Source: Pseudomonadota bacterium (GTDB lineage: Bacteria > Pseudomonadota > Gammaproteobacteria > Steroidobacterales > Steroidobacteraceae). From it: a stretch of 52,606 nt of DNA. The position numbers and the translations under genes were made by a program. The notes beneath the pieces are model-generated. The model was not told the DNA's origin, ran no database searches, and was given only the letters and a program-made list of their open reading frames with translations. Below, piece after piece: positions 27,438 through 38,059 of the stretch. Numbering within the stretch: position 1 is the first letter of the stretch; every line of letters starts with the position of its first letter. Location of the stretch: positions 1-52,606 of the forward strand of contig JAJYFF010000011.1 in NCBI GenBank assembly GCA_021785405.1, read 5' to 3'.

Positions 27438-30400
27438 GCGCTCACCTCCGAGTCGGCGTGTCCGCCGAGGCGCCGGATCGACGCGCGCATCCGCTCGCGC
27501 CAGCGGTCGAGGTACAGATAGATCACCGGCGTCGTGTACAGCGTGAACACCTGGCTGAACAGGAGTCCGCCCATCACCGTGATGCCGAGCGGTTGGCGCA
27601 ACGACGCGCCCTGACCGAAGCCGATCGCGAGCGGCAGCGCGCCGACCACGGCGGCGGCGGTCGTCATGAGGATCGGCCGCAGGCGCAGCACCGCCGCGTC
27701 GTGGATCGCGCGTTTCGCGTCGATCCCGTCCTCGCGCTGGGTGTGCACCGCGACGTCGATCATCATGATCGCGTTCTTCTTCACGATGCCGATCAGCAGG
27801 ATGATCCCGATCAGCGCGATCACCGAGAACGGCGTGCCGAACAACAGCAGGGCGAGCGTCGCGCCGATCCCCGCCGACGGCAGCGTCGAGAGGATCGTCA
27901 GCGGATGCACGGTGTTCTCGTAGAGGATCCCGAGCACGATGTAGACCGCGACCAGCGCCGCGAGGATCAGCAGCGGCATCGCCGACATCGATTCCGCGTA
28001 CACCTTGCCGGCGCCGGCGAAGCTGCCGCGGATCGACGCCGGCATCTGGATCTGGCGCATCGCGCGGTCGATCGCGGTCGCGGCGCCGCTCAGGGAGCCG
28101 CCCGGCGGCAGATTGAAGGACATCGTGACCGCGACGAGGCCGCCCTGGTGGTTGACCTCGGTCGCGGTGCGGCCGGTCGAGAACGTCGCCATCGCCGACA
28201 GCGGCACCATCGTCTCGGGCGCCGTACTGTCCGCGCTGCCGGTCGAGCCGCCGCCGCGGCTGTTCGCGATGCTGTTGTTCGCCGCGTTCGCCTGCGCGTT
28301 CGCGTTGCGGGCGTTGGTGCTCGCCGCGCCGGAGCGGCCGGACGCGACCGCGGCGAACGGGATCGCGCCGCTCACGGTGCCGAACGGCGCCTGGCTTTGC
28401 GCGGTCCCGCTCGGGTTGCCGGCCGCGGTGCTCAGGCGGATCCGTCGCAGCATCGACGGATATTGCCAATACCGGGGCGCGACCTCCATCACGACGAAGT
28501 ACTGGTTGAACGGATTGAAGATCGTCGACACGGTGCGCTGGCCGAACGCGTCGTAGAGCACGGCGTCGATCTGGTTCGGCTCGAAGCCGTAACGGCGCGC
28601 GGTTCCTCGTTCGATGTGCACGGTGGTCTGCAGGCCGTTGCGCTGCATGTCGGTGTTCACGTCGGTGATCTCCCGGCTGTGCGCGAGCGCCGCGACGAGC
28701 TTCGGCACCCATTCGTAGAGCGAGGCGGTGTCGTCGCTGGTCAACGTGTACTGGTACTCGGCCGCGGACTGCCGGCCGCCGATGTGCAGGTCCTGCACGG
28801 CCTGCAGGAACAGGCGCGCGCCCGACACGCGCCCGAGCTTCGGGCGCAACCGCGCGACGACCTGCTGCGCGCTGATGCGCCGCTCGGCGAGGGGCTTGAG
28901 GCGCACGTACACGTTCGCGGTGTTCAGCGCCTCGGTGCCGGTGAAGCCGATCACCGAGGCGACCGCCGGGTCCGCCCGCACGATCGCCTGCAGCTGCCGC
29001 AGCTTCTTCGCCATCGCCTGGAACGAGATGCTCTGGTCCGCGATGATCTGGCCGACCAGCATCCCGTCGTCCTGCTCCGGGAAGAACGTCGACGGCACGA
29101 GCCTGAACAGGGCCACGTTCAGCGCGACCATCGCGATCAGCAGCACCCCGACCAGCAGCGCATGGTCGAGCACCGCGGTCAGGGACCGCGAATACGCGGC
29201 CTTGAAGCGCTCGAACGCGCGCTCGGTCCACATCGCCCAGCGCGCGCGCGAGTGCAGCGCGGTACCGCCCCGGAGCGTGTGCGCGCACATCGCGGGCGTC
29301 ACGGTCAGCGACACGATCAGCGAGATCAGGATCGCGATCGACAGCGTGACCGCGAACTCGTGGAACAGCTTGCCGACGATCCCGGGCATCAGCAGGATCG
29401 GGATGAACACCGCGATCAGCGACAGGCTCATCGAGATCACGGTGAAGCTCACCTCGGCGCTGCCGCGCATCGCGGCCTCGCGCGGCGGGACGCCGGCCTC
29501 GAGGTGCCGGACCACGTTCTCCAGCACGACGACCGCGTCGTCGACCACGAAGCCGGTCGCGATCGTGAGCGCCATCAGCGACAGGTTGTCGAGGCTGTAG
29601 CCGAGCAGGTACATCGGGCCGAACGAACCGACGATCGACAGCGGCAGCGCGACCGCCGGTACCAGCGTCGCGCGCGGCGAGCGCAGGAACACGAACACGA
29701 CGCCGATCACGAGCACCACCGCGAGCAGGAGCGTGCGTTCCGTGTCGTTCACCGCCGCGTTCACCGACTGCGACCGGTCGATCGCGACGTGGACCTGGAT
29801 GCTCGGCGGCAGCGTCGCTTCCACCGACGGCAGGATCCGCTTGATCTTGTCGACGGTGTCGATGATGTTCGCGCCGGGCAGCGGGAACACGATCACGCCG
29901 ACGGTCGGGTGGTTGTCGTAGAGCCCGGCGTTGCGGATGTTCTCGTTCGAGTCGACCACCTGGGCGACGTCGTGGAGGAACACGGGCGCGCCGTTGCGGT
30001 ACGCGACCACGAGGTTGCGGTAGTCGGCCGCCTTCGTCGCCTGGTCGTTCGACACGACGACGTAGCGCCGGCTGCCCTGGTCGATGTAGCCCTTCGCGCT
30101 GTCCGCGTTGGCCGCGGCGATCGCCGCGCGCACGTCCTCGAGGCCGATCCCGTACGCGGAGAGCCGGTCCGGGTCGAGCTCGACCCGCACCGACGGGAGT
30201 GCGCTACCGCCGAGCAGGATCCGGCCGACGCCGGCGATCTGCGACAGCTGCTGCTGGATCACGGTGCTCGCCGAGTCGTAGAGCTGCGCGCGCGTGAGTG
30301 TCTTCGAGGTCAACGCGAGAATGATGATCGGCGAGTCCGCCGGGTTGTACTCGCGGTAGGTCGGATTGCTGCGCAGCGTCGTCGGCAGGTCCGCGCGCGT

Positions 30401-30742
30401 CGCCTGGATCGCCGCCTGCACGTCGCGCGCGGCGCCGTTGATGTCGCGGCTGACCGCGAACTGCACGATGACCCGCGAAGCCCCGACCGAGTTCATCGAG
30501 GTGAGCTCCGTGACCCCGGCGATCGTCGCGAGTCGCCGTTCGAGCGGTTCGGCGACGGTCGCGGCCATCGTGTCGGGGCTCGCGCCGGCCATGTGGGCCT
30601 CGACGACGACGACGGGGTAGGTCACGCTCGGCAGCGGTGCGACCGGCAGGCGGAAGTACGCGAGCACGCCCGAGAGCGCGATCGCGATCGCGAGCAGCGT
30701 CGTCGCGACCGGACGTTCGATGAACACCGCCGGGATGTTCAT
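27434..30742 (-). CDS. mdtC: RND multidrug efflux transporter, MdtC-like subunit
   Basis: Encodes 1102 residues with twelve expected transmembrane helices. FIERPVATTLLAIAIALSG opens the protein, and the helix-4 proton relay VVDDAVVVLENVVRH keeps both aspartates. RSPRATLVPAVALPLSIVG and GIVKKNAIMMIDVA are also typical of HAE1-family pumps. Two different RND genes in tandem indicate an MdtBC-type heterotrimer. The protein is longer than usual because of an Ala/Ser/Asn/Gly-rich insertion of roughly 65-70 residues (about 771-841) in the second periplasmic loop, before VPLSAMATFS. The start overlaps the mdtB-like stop. The substrate is unknown; bile salts, novobiocin and similar compounds are pumped by E. 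coli MdtABC. Confidence 0.93.
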   Translation of the reverse strand: MNIPAVFIERPVATTLLAIAIALSGVLAYFRLPVAPLPSVTYPVVVVEAHMAGASPDTMAATVAEPLERRLATIAGVTELTSMNSVGASRVIVQFAVSRDINGAARDVQAAIQATRADLPTTLRSNPTYREYNPADSPIIILALTSKTLTRAQLYDSASTVIQQQLSQIAGVGRILLGGSALPSVRVELDPDRLSAYGIGLEDVRAAIAAANADSAKGYIDQGSRRYVVVSNDQATKAADYRNLVVAYRNGAPVFLHDVAQVVDSNENIRNAGLYDNHPTVGVIVFPLPGANIIDTVDKIKRILPSVEATLPPSIQVHVAIDRSQSVNAAVNDTERTLLLAVVLVIGVVFVFLRSPRATLVPAVALPLSIVGSFGPMYLLGYSLDNLSLMALTIATGFVVDDAVVVLENVVRHLEAGVPPREAAMRGSAEVSFTVISMSLSLIAVFIPILLMPGIVGKLFHEFAVTLSIAILISLIVSLTVTPAMCAHTLRGGTALHSRARWAMWTERAFERFKAAYSRSLTAVLDHALLVGVLLIAMVALNVALFRLVPSTFFPEQDDGMLVGQIIADQSISFQAMAKKLRQLQAIVRADPAVASVIGFTGTEALNTANVYVRLKPLAERRISAQQVVARLRPKLGRVSGARLFLQAVQDLHIGGRQSAAEYQYTLTSDDTASLYEWVPKLVAALAHSREITDVNTDMQRNGLQTTVHIERGTARRYGFEPNQIDAVLYDAFGQRTVSTIFNPFNQYFVVMEVAPRYWQYPSMLRRIRLSTAAGNPSGTAQSQAPFGTVSGAIPFAAVASGRSGAASTNARNANAQANAANNSIANSRGGGSTGSADSTAPETMVPLSAMATFSTGRTATEVNHQGGLVAVTMSFNLPPGGSLSGAATAIDRAMRQIQMPASIRGSFAGAGKVYAESMSAMPLLILAALVAVYIVLGILYENTVHPLTILSTLPSAGIGATLALLLFGTPFSVIALIGIILLIGIVKKNAIMMIDVAVHTQREDGIDAKRAIHDAAVLRLRPILMTTAAAVVGALPLAIGFGQGASLRQPLGITVMGGLLFSQVFTLYTTPVIYLYLDRWRERMRASIRRLGGHADSEVSA

Positions 30743-33700
30743 GCCGCGCCCTCGGCGGCCGCGCCGCGCCGGCGGCCGCGGACGCGCAGCGCGAGGCGGT
30801 CGAAGAACAGGTAGATCACCGGCGTCGTGAACAGGGTCAATACCTGGCTCACCACGAGTCCGCCGATGATCGCGATGCCGAGCGGGCGGCGCAGTTCCGA
30901 TCCGGTGCCGGTCCCGACCAGCAGCGGCAAGGCGCCGAGGATCGCCGCGAAGGTCGTCATCAGGATCGGCCGGAAGCGCAGGGCCGAGGCCTGCAGGATC
31001 GCCTCGCGCGGCGACTTGCCGTGCTCACGCTCCGCATCGAGCGCGAAGTCGACGATCATGATCCCGTTCTTCTTCACGATGCCGATCAGCAGCACGATCC
31101 CGATGATCCCGATCACGTCGAGGTCCTTCCCGGCGATCATCAGCGCGAGCAAGGCGCCGATCCCGGCCGAGGGCAGGGTCGAGAGGATCGTGACCGGGTG
31201 GATGTAGCTCTCGTACAGCACGCCGAGCACGATGTACACGGTCGCGAGCGCGGCGAGCAGCAGGAACGCCTCGCTCGACAAGGAGTTCTCGAACGCCTGC
31301 GCGGCGCCCTGGAAGGAACTCGTGATCGACGGCGGCAGATGCGCGGCGCGCTCGGCGCGGTGGATCGCGTCGAGCGCGGTGCTGAGCGAGGCGCCGGGCG
31401 CGAGATCGAACGACACGGTCACCGCGGGGAATTGCGCGAGGTGGCTGATCACGAGCGGGCGCTTCGTGACCCGGATCCTCGCGATCGCGCCGAGCGGCAC
31501 CTGGCCGCTCGCGGCGGTCTGGGTCGGCAGGTACAGTGTCCCGAGGGACGCGAGCGTCGGCAGCGATTTCGGCTGGGCGTTCAGGATCACGCGGTACTGG
31601 TTCGACTGCGTGAAGATCGTCGAGACGATGCGCTGGCCGAGCGCGTCGTAGAGCGCGTTGTCGATCGTCGCCGGCGTGATCCCGTAGCGGGCGGCGAGCT
31701 GGCGGTCGACCTCGACGTCGACGCTCGCCCCCTCGTTGTCGAGATCGCTGGTCACGTGCGTGATCGAGGGGATCCGCCGCATCCGAGCGAGCAGTCCGGG
31801 CACGATCGTGTCGAACGCGCGCGGGTCCGGGCCGCGCAGCACGAATTGGTACTGGCTCGGCGCCACGACCGTGTCGAGCGTGAGGCTCTGCGCGGGCTGC
31901 AGGTACAGTTCGATCCCGGGAACGCCGGCGGTTTCCGCGCGGATCCGCGCGGCGATCTGCGCCGCGCTCAGCGTGCGCTCGTCGTGCGGTCGCAGGTTGA
32001 TCAGGAAGCGGCCCTGGTTCAGCGTCGGGTTGGTGCCGTCGATGCCGACGTAGGACGTCAGCGAGGCCACGTCCGGGTCCTTCAGGATCGCGTCGGCGAG
32101 CGCCGTCTGCCGCCGCGCCATCGCGCGGTAGGACACCGAGTTGTCGGCGATGCTGATCCCCTGGATCACGCCGACGTCCTGCACCGGGAACAGCCCCTTC
32201 GGAATCGTCACGTACAGCAGCAGCGTCAACGCGACCGTGAGCGCGGCGACGCCGAGCGTGAGCGCCTCGTGGTCGAGCACCCAACCGAGCCCGCGCTGGT
32301 AGGCGGCGAGCAGCCGATCGAACGCTCGTTCGCTGAACTGCTCGAAGCGGCTCGGGCGGCGCTCGGCCTTGCGCCGCAGGATCCGCGCGCACATCATCGG
32401 CACGAGAGTCAGCGAGACCAGCGCCGAGAACAGGATCGTCACCGCGAGCGTGACCGCGAACTCGCTGAACAACCGGCCGATCACGCCGCCCATGAACAGC
32501 AGCGGGATCAGCACCGCGATCAGCGAGACGGTCAGCGACACGATCGTGAAGCCGATCTGCCCGGCCCCCGCGAGCGCCGCGTCGAGCGGCCCCATCCCCT
32601 CCTCGAGATAGCGGACGATGTTCTCGATCATCACGATCGAGTCGTCGACGACGAAGCCGGTCGCGACGATCAGCGCCATCAGCGACAGATTGTCGATCGA
32701 GTAGCCGAGCTCGTACATGATCGCGAGCGTGCCGATCAGCGACACCGGCACGGAGATGCTCGGGATCAGCGTCGCCGGCGCGTTGCGCAGGAACACGAAG
32801 ATCACCAGCACCACCAGCGCGATCGACAGCGCGAGTTCGAGTTCGGCGTCCGCGACCGATGCGCGGATCACCCCGGTGCTGTCGGCGACCACGCGCAGGC
32901 GCATCGCGTGCGGGAGGCTCGCGAGCAGCGCCGGCAGGCGCGCCTTGATCGCGTCCACGGTCGCGATCACGTTCGCGCCCGGCTGGCGCAGCACGTTCAG
33001 CACTATCGCCGGGGTGCGGTCGTACCAGGCGCCCTGCTCGACGTCCTGGGCGGCGCGGGTCACCGTCGCGACGTCGCGCAGGAACACCGGCGCGCCGTTC
33101 TGGTACGCGATCACGGTGTCGAGGTACTCGCGCGGGTCGCGGATCTGGTCGTTCGAGTTGATCGTGTAGTCGAGCGTCGGTCCGTCGAAATTGCCCTTCG
33201 GCTGGCTCACGTTCACGGTCGCGAGGAGCGTGCGCAGGTCGTCGATGCTGAGCCCGTGGGCGGCGAGCTTGTGCGGATCGAACTCCACGCGGATCGCCGG
33301 GACGTGGCCGCCGGCGGGCGTGACCTGGCCGACGCCCGGGACCTCGGAGAGCTTCGAGGCGAGGCGGTCGTTCGCGATGTCCTCGAGATCGGTCAGGGAC
33401 AGCGTCTTCGAGGTGAGCGCGAACGTGATGATCGGCTGGTCGGCCGGATTCACCTTCGCGTACACCGGCGGCGCCGGGAGGCCGCTCGGCAGCAGGCTGC
33501 CCGCGCCGTTGATCGCTTCCTGCACGTTCTGCTCGGCGACGTCGAGGTTCTGCGCGAGATTGAACTGCAAGTTGATCACCGAAGAGCTTTCGGCGCTGCG
33601 CGAGATCATCTGCGTCAAGCTCGGGATCTCCCCGAGCTGCACTTCGAGCGGCGCGGTCACCGTCGTCGCCATCACCTGCGGGCTCGCGCCGGGGTAGAAG

Positions 33701-33846
33701 GTCTGCACCTGGATCGTCGGGTAGTCGACGTCGGGGAGCGACGAGATCGGCAGGAAGCGCACCGCGATCAACCCGACGAGCACCAGCGCGATCATCAACA
33801 GCGACGTCGCCACCGGTCTCAGGATGAACGGGCGGGAGGGGTTCAC
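30739..33846 (-). CDS. mdtB: RND multidrug efflux transporter, MdtB-like subunit
   Basis: Encodes 1035 residues, the normal length for an RND inner-membrane pump. FILRPVATSLLMIALVLVG, FLPISSLPDVDYPTIQV, the proton-relay motif VVDDSIVMIENIVRYLEEG in helix 4, and GIVKKNGIMIVDFAL are intact. Compared with the downstream MdtC-like paralogue it has only a short linker at the second periplasmic loop. It would pair with that paralogue in an MdtB2C trimer driven by the proton gradient. It starts 33 bp after the membrane fusion protein gene. The neighbouring BaeSR-type regulators known from E. coli are absent here. Confidence 0.94.
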   Translation of the reverse strand: MNPSRPFILRPVATSLLMIALVLVGLIAVRFLPISSLPDVDYPTIQVQTFYPGASPQVMATTVTAPLEVQLGEIPSLTQMISRSAESSSVINLQFNLAQNLDVAEQNVQEAINGAGSLLPSGLPAPPVYAKVNPADQPIITFALTSKTLSLTDLEDIANDRLASKLSEVPGVGQVTPAGGHVPAIRVEFDPHKLAAHGLSIDDLRTLLATVNVSQPKGNFDGPTLDYTINSNDQIRDPREYLDTVIAYQNGAPVFLRDVATVTRAAQDVEQGAWYDRTPAIVLNVLRQPGANVIATVDAIKARLPALLASLPHAMRLRVVADSTGVIRASVADAELELALSIALVVLVIFVFLRNAPATLIPSISVPVSLIGTLAIMYELGYSIDNLSLMALIVATGFVVDDSIVMIENIVRYLEEGMGPLDAALAGAGQIGFTIVSLTVSLIAVLIPLLFMGGVIGRLFSEFAVTLAVTILFSALVSLTLVPMMCARILRRKAERRPSRFEQFSERAFDRLLAAYQRGLGWVLDHEALTLGVAALTVALTLLLYVTIPKGLFPVQDVGVIQGISIADNSVSYRAMARRQTALADAILKDPDVASLTSYVGIDGTNPTLNQGRFLINLRPHDERTLSAAQIAARIRAETAGVPGIELYLQPAQSLTLDTVVAPSQYQFVLRGPDPRAFDTIVPGLLARMRRIPSITHVTSDLDNEGASVDVEVDRQLAARYGITPATIDNALYDALGQRIVSTIFTQSNQYRVILNAQPKSLPTLASLGTLYLPTQTAASGQVPLGAIARIRVTKRPLVISHLAQFPAVTVSFDLAPGASLSTALDAIHRAERAAHLPPSITSSFQGAAQAFENSLSSEAFLLLAALATVYIVLGVLYESYIHPVTILSTLPSAGIGALLALMIAGKDLDVIGIIGIVLLIGIVKKNGIMIVDFALDAEREHGKSPREAILQASALRFRPILMTTFAAILGALPLLVGTGTGSELRRPLGIAIIGGLVVSQVLTLFTTPVIYLFFDRLALRVRGRRRGAAAEGAA

Positions 33847-33879
33847 GGGAGGTCGCGGGCGCGCGGACTTACGCGGCGT

Positions 33880-35052
33880 TCACGGGTGGGCTCCGCGTCG
33901 TGCCGCCGGCGGCGCGACGCGGATCGTCGCGCCGTCCCGCAAGCGGTCGGTCCCGTCGGTCACGACGATCTGGCCCGGCGCCAGGCCGGAAAGGATCGCG
34001 GTGCGCTCGCCGTCGCTCGGGCCGACCCGGACCGGATGCGCCGAGACGGTGTGATGCGGATTCACGAGGTATACGTAGTCGCCGGGCGCCCCGCTCAGGA
34101 TCGCGCTGGTCGGCACGAGCACGACGTTGCGCAGCGTGTCGACCCGCAGCTTGACGTTCACGAACTCGTTCGGGAACAGCCGTTCCTGCGGGTTCGCGAA
34201 CTTCGCGCGCAGGGTCACCGTGCCGGTGCCGGTGCTGATCTGATTGCCGATCGCGTACAGCGTTCCGGTCTCGATCGGCCGGTCGTCGCCGCTGGTATAC
34301 GCGGTCACCTCGAGCTTCGCGCCGGCGTCGAAACGCCGGACCACCGCCGCGAGGTCGTTCTGCGCGACCGTGAACTCGACGGTCGTCGGCTTCATCGTCG
34401 TGATCACGACGATGCCGGGCGAACTCGATGCGGTGACGTAGTTGCCCGGATCGACCAACCGCAGGCCGACCCGGCCGGCGATCGGCGCGGTGATGTGGGC
34501 GTACGCGAGGTCGAGCCGGTACTGCGCGACGTTCGCCTGGTCGCTCGCGACCTGGGCGGTCTGCTGCTCGACCGCAAATCGCTGATCGTCGTAGGTTTGC
34601 TCGGCGATCGCGTGCTTCGTCCGCAGCAACGCGTAGCGCGCGAGGTCGGTGCGGCCTTGCGCGAGCACCGCGCGGTCCTTGGCGAGCGCGGCCTCGGCTT
34701 GGCGCAGTCCGATCTCGTAGGGGCGCGGGTCGATCTGCGCGAGGAACTGCCCGGCCCGCACGTCCTCGCCCTCCCGGTAACCGACCCGGGTCAGGTAACC
34801 GCTGAGCTGCGGGAGCACGGTCACGGTCGAGATCGGCGTCACGGTGCCGAGTTCGGTGAGTTCCTCGGGCATCGAACCGCGCACGGCCGCGGCGACGTCG
34901 ACGACCTGCGGCGGCATCCCGCGCGGCGGCGCCTTGCGGCCGATCAGATGCACCACCACGACGGCCACGAGCGCGCCGATCACTGCGGCCGCGACCCAGA
35001 AGGCGCGGGAGCGGTGCGCGGGCGCCGGCGGCGCGCTCGGCGTGTCGCTCAC
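33880..35052 (-). CDS. mdtA: RND efflux periplasmic adaptor (membrane fusion protein, MdtA-like)
   Basis: Encodes 390 residues from the GTG at 35050-35052. The upstream extension of the frame reaches the start of the divergent gene and looks non-coding, and no ATG lies between, though no strong ribosome binding site supports the GTG. An inner-membrane anchor (about 15-37: FWVAAAVIGALVAVVVVHLIG) is followed by a lipoyl half-motif (VLPQLSGYLTRVGYREGEDVRAGQFLAQIDPRPYE), an alpha-hairpin, a beta-barrel and the membrane-proximal domain. It bridges the two RND subunits to the outer-membrane channel. It is the first gene of the operon, with direct repeats upstream. Confidence 0.92.
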   Translation of the reverse strand: MSDTPSAPPAPAHRSRAFWVAAAVIGALVAVVVVHLIGRKAPPRGMPPQVVDVAAAVRGSMPEELTELGTVTPISTVTVLPQLSGYLTRVGYREGEDVRAGQFLAQIDPRPYEIGLRQAEAALAKDRAVLAQGRTDLARYALLRTKHAIAEQTYDDQRFAVEQQTAQVASDQANVAQYRLDLAYAHITAPIAGRVGLRLVDPGNYVTASSSPGIVVITTMKPTTVEFTVAQNDLAAVVRRFDAGAKLEVTAYTSGDDRPIETGTLYAIGNQISTGTGTVTLRAKFANPQERLFPNEFVNVKLRVDTLRNVVLVPTSAILSGAPGDYVYLVNPHHTVSAHPVRVGPSDGERTAILSGLAPGQIVVTDGTDRLRDGATIRVAPPAARRGAHP

Positions 35053-35111
35053 GGGTTCTGCCAGGCGTCTTGCATCGGCGGATTCTGAACGAAGCGCTCC
35101 GCCGGCACCAC

Positions 35112-35141
35112 TCAAGGAACGCGAGGAAACGTCAAGGAACG
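35112..35141. promoter_or_regulatory. Direct repeats TCAAGGAACG in the mdtA-HDAC divergent spacer
   Basis: Two identical decamers TCAAGGAACG (35112-35121 and 35132-35141) are 20 bp apart, with a degenerate third copy between them that also matches GAGGAAACG in part. Two helical turns would place both on the same DNA face. They lie about 60-90 bp upstream of the mdtA start and are the only evident repeat in the 184-bp divergent region. A regulator-binding site is inferred. Confidence 0.4.
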
Positions 35142-35220
35142 TCGACGTGGGGGAGGGCGTGGCCGCTCGGCGCAGTGCCGCCGCGTCGGTCGCGGATTGG
35201 CGCCTTTTCGCCGGTGCCCG

Positions 35221-35229
35221 TGGTACGCT
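35221..35229 (+). promoter_or_regulatory. Extended -10 box immediately before the HDAC-like gene
   Basis: TGGTACGCT (TGn plus TACGCT) ends 7 bp before ATG 35237, so transcription would begin at or next to the start codon and give a leaderless message. No Shine-Dalgarno sequence is present in front of this gene, which fits. Confidence 0.4.
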
Positions 35230-35236
35230 GCCCCGC

Positions 35237-36211
35237 ATGTCGACGCCGGCTCCCGTGATGGTCGTCGCCGGCGACGCGATCGCCCGCTACGGCTTCGGCA
35301 ACGGTCACCCGTTCGGGCCGGATCGGCAGGAGCACTTCCTGCGCGAGTTGCGCGCGCAAGGCCTCGCCGAGCGGGTCCTGCGGTGCACGCCCCGGATCGC
35401 CGCCGATGCGGAACTCGCCGCGTTCCATACCCCCGATTACCTGGATTTCGTGCGTCGGCGCTCCGCGAGCGGCGAGGGCTTCCTCGATGGCGGCGACACG
35501 CCCGCGTTCCGCGGCGTCTACGAGGCGGCGGCGGCGGTCGTCGGCGCGACGCTGACCGCGGCGGACGCGCTGATCGAGGGCCGCTGCCGGCGGGCATTCG
35601 TGCCGATCGCGGGTCTGCATCACGCGGCGCGCGATCGGGCGGCCGGGTTCTGCGTGTTCAACGATTGCGGCATTGCGGTGGAGATCCTGCGAGCCCGCCA
35701 TGGCCTGCGCCGGATCGCCTACGTCGACATCGACGCGCACCACGGGGACGGGGTCTTCTATGCGTTCGTCGCGGACGAGGCGCTCTACGTCGCCGACATC
35801 CACGAGGATGGTCGCTCGCTCTATCCCGGGACCGGCTCGCGCGAGGAGACGGGCCGCGGCGCGGCCGTCGGCACCAAGCTCAACCTGCCGCTGCCGCCCG
35901 GCGCCGATGACCGGGCGTTCGCCGTCGCGTGGGCCGAGGTCGAGGCGTTCCTCGAGCGTTTTCCGAGCGAATTCATCCTGTTCCAGTGCGGCGCGGACGG
36001 TCTCGCCGGCGACCCGCTCACCCACCTCGGGTTCACCGAGGCGGCGCATGCGCATGCGGCGCGCCGCTTGTGCGCGATCGCCGACGCCCAGGGCCACGGA
36101 CGGGTGCTCGGGATGGGCGGCGGGGGGTACGACCGGCGCAATCTGGCGCGCGCCTGGTGCGCGGTCGTGAGCGCGTTTCTCGCTGGGGACGAGTCGACCG
36201 ATCCGCTATAA
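35237..36211 (+). CDS. Histone deacetylase-like (class II, AcuC/HDAC family) amidohydrolase
   Basis: Encodes 324 residues. The arginase/deacetylase fold motifs are present: [17 protein letters not shown] with the active-site histidine pair, [11 protein letters not shown] with the zinc-binding Asp and His, [13 protein letters not shown] with the second zinc Asp, and [11 protein letters not shown] with the transition-state-stabilising Tyr. Bacterial members remove acetyl groups from lysines, polyamines or related amides. The substrate here is unknown. The gene is divergent from the efflux operon, and its TAA lies inside the TATAAT box of glyA. No ribosome binding site is seen, in agreement with the leaderless promoter proposed above. 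Confidence 0.9.
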   Translation: MSTPAPVMVVAGDAIARYGFGNGHPFGPDRQEHFLRELRAQGLAERVLRCTPRIAADAELAAFHTPDYLDFVRRRSASGEGFLDGGDTPAFRGVYEAAAAVVGATLTAADALIEGRCRRAFVPIAGLHHAARDRAAGFCVFNDCGIAVEILRARHGLRRIAYVDIDAHHGDGVFYAFVADEALYVADIHEDGRSLYPGTGSREETGRGAAVGTKLNLPLPPGADDRAFAVAWAEVEAFLERFPSEFILFQCGADGLAGDPLTHLGFTEAAHAHAARRLCAIADAQGHGRVLGMGGGGYDRRNLARAWCAVVSAFLAGDESTDPL

Positions 36212-36212
36212 T
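36207..36212 (+). promoter_or_regulatory. -10 box of glyA overlapping the HDAC stop codon
   Basis: A perfect TATAAT that contains the TAA of the preceding gene. It lies 28 bp before the glyA ATG and would give an untranslated leader of roughly 20 nt, with GGAG at 36228-36231 as ribosome binding site. The -35 region (around 36184) is weak. Confidence 0.55.
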
Positions 36213-36239
36213 GATCGGCTACTTGCCGGAGACTTGTGC

Positions 36240-37493
<1,254 letters not shown>

Positions 37494-37534
37494 GGCGCCG
37501 GCCGGTCGCCGGCGCGGCCCCGTGAGCGTGCGCG

Positions 37535-38059
37535 ATGCACTGCCCATTCTGCGGCCACACGGAGACTAAGGTCATCGACTCCCGGCTCGCGGGCGAGGGA
37601 CGCCAGATCCGTCGCCGCCGCGAGTGCCTCGCGTGCGCGGAACGGTTCACGACCTTCGAGTCGGCGGAACTGCTGCTGCCGGTCGTCGTGAAGAGCGACC
37701 GCAGCCGGGAGCCGTTCGACGAGAACAAGCTGCTCGCCGGCATGCAGAAGGCGCTGGAGAAGCGCCCCGTGAGCCGCGAGACGATCGACGACGCGGTCGC
37801 GCGCATCTGCCACAAACTGCGCAGCCTGGGAGAGCGGGAGATCGCCTCGCGCGCGGTCGGGGAAATGGTGATGGAGGAGCTGCGCCACCTCGACGAGGTC
37901 GCGTACGTGCGGTTTGCGTCGGTGTACCGCAGCTTTCAGGACGTCGAGGCGTTCCGGACCGAGATCGATCAGCTGCGCCGGCACCCCCGCCGGCGCGAGC
38001 CGAGCAAGGATCAGTTGCCGCTGTTGCCCGGCGGCGACGCGAACGGCGAGCGCAAGTGA
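37535..38059 (+). CDS. nrdR: Transcriptional repressor NrdR
   Basis: Encodes 174 residues. An N-terminal zinc ribbon (Cys3, Cys6, Cys31, Cys34: MHCPFCG and [12 protein letters not shown]) is followed by an ATP-cone (about 50-140: [49 protein letters not shown]). NrdR senses nucleotide pools and represses ribonucleotide reductase genes by binding pairs of NrdR boxes. None of those target genes lie in this window. Its TGA overlaps the GTG start of ribD (GTGA), so the two are coupled. The gene is in its usual place between glyA and ribD. Confidence 0.97.
   Translation: MHCPFCGHTETKVIDSRLAGEGRQIRRRRECLACAERFTTFESAELLLPVVVKSDRSREPFDENKLLAGMQKALEKRPVSRETIDDAVARICHKLRSLGEREIASRAVGEMVMEELRHLDEVAYVRFASVYRSFQDVEAFRTEIDQLRRHPRRREPSKDQLPLLPGGDANGERK

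Noticed and set aside
27458-30814. An 1118-codon plus-strand frame opposite the mdtC-like gene
   Set aside because: Same type of compositional shadow; the real RND protein lies on the other strand.
31021-35088. A 1355-codon plus-strand frame opposite the mdtB and mdtA genes
   Set aside because: Arg/Asp/His-rich sequence without motifs, while the opposite strand encodes intact RND and adaptor proteins.
37494-38056. Possible FMN riboswitch ahead of the riboflavin genes
   Set aside because: ribD starts inside the nrdR stop codon and there is no leader, so an RFN element cannot be placed.
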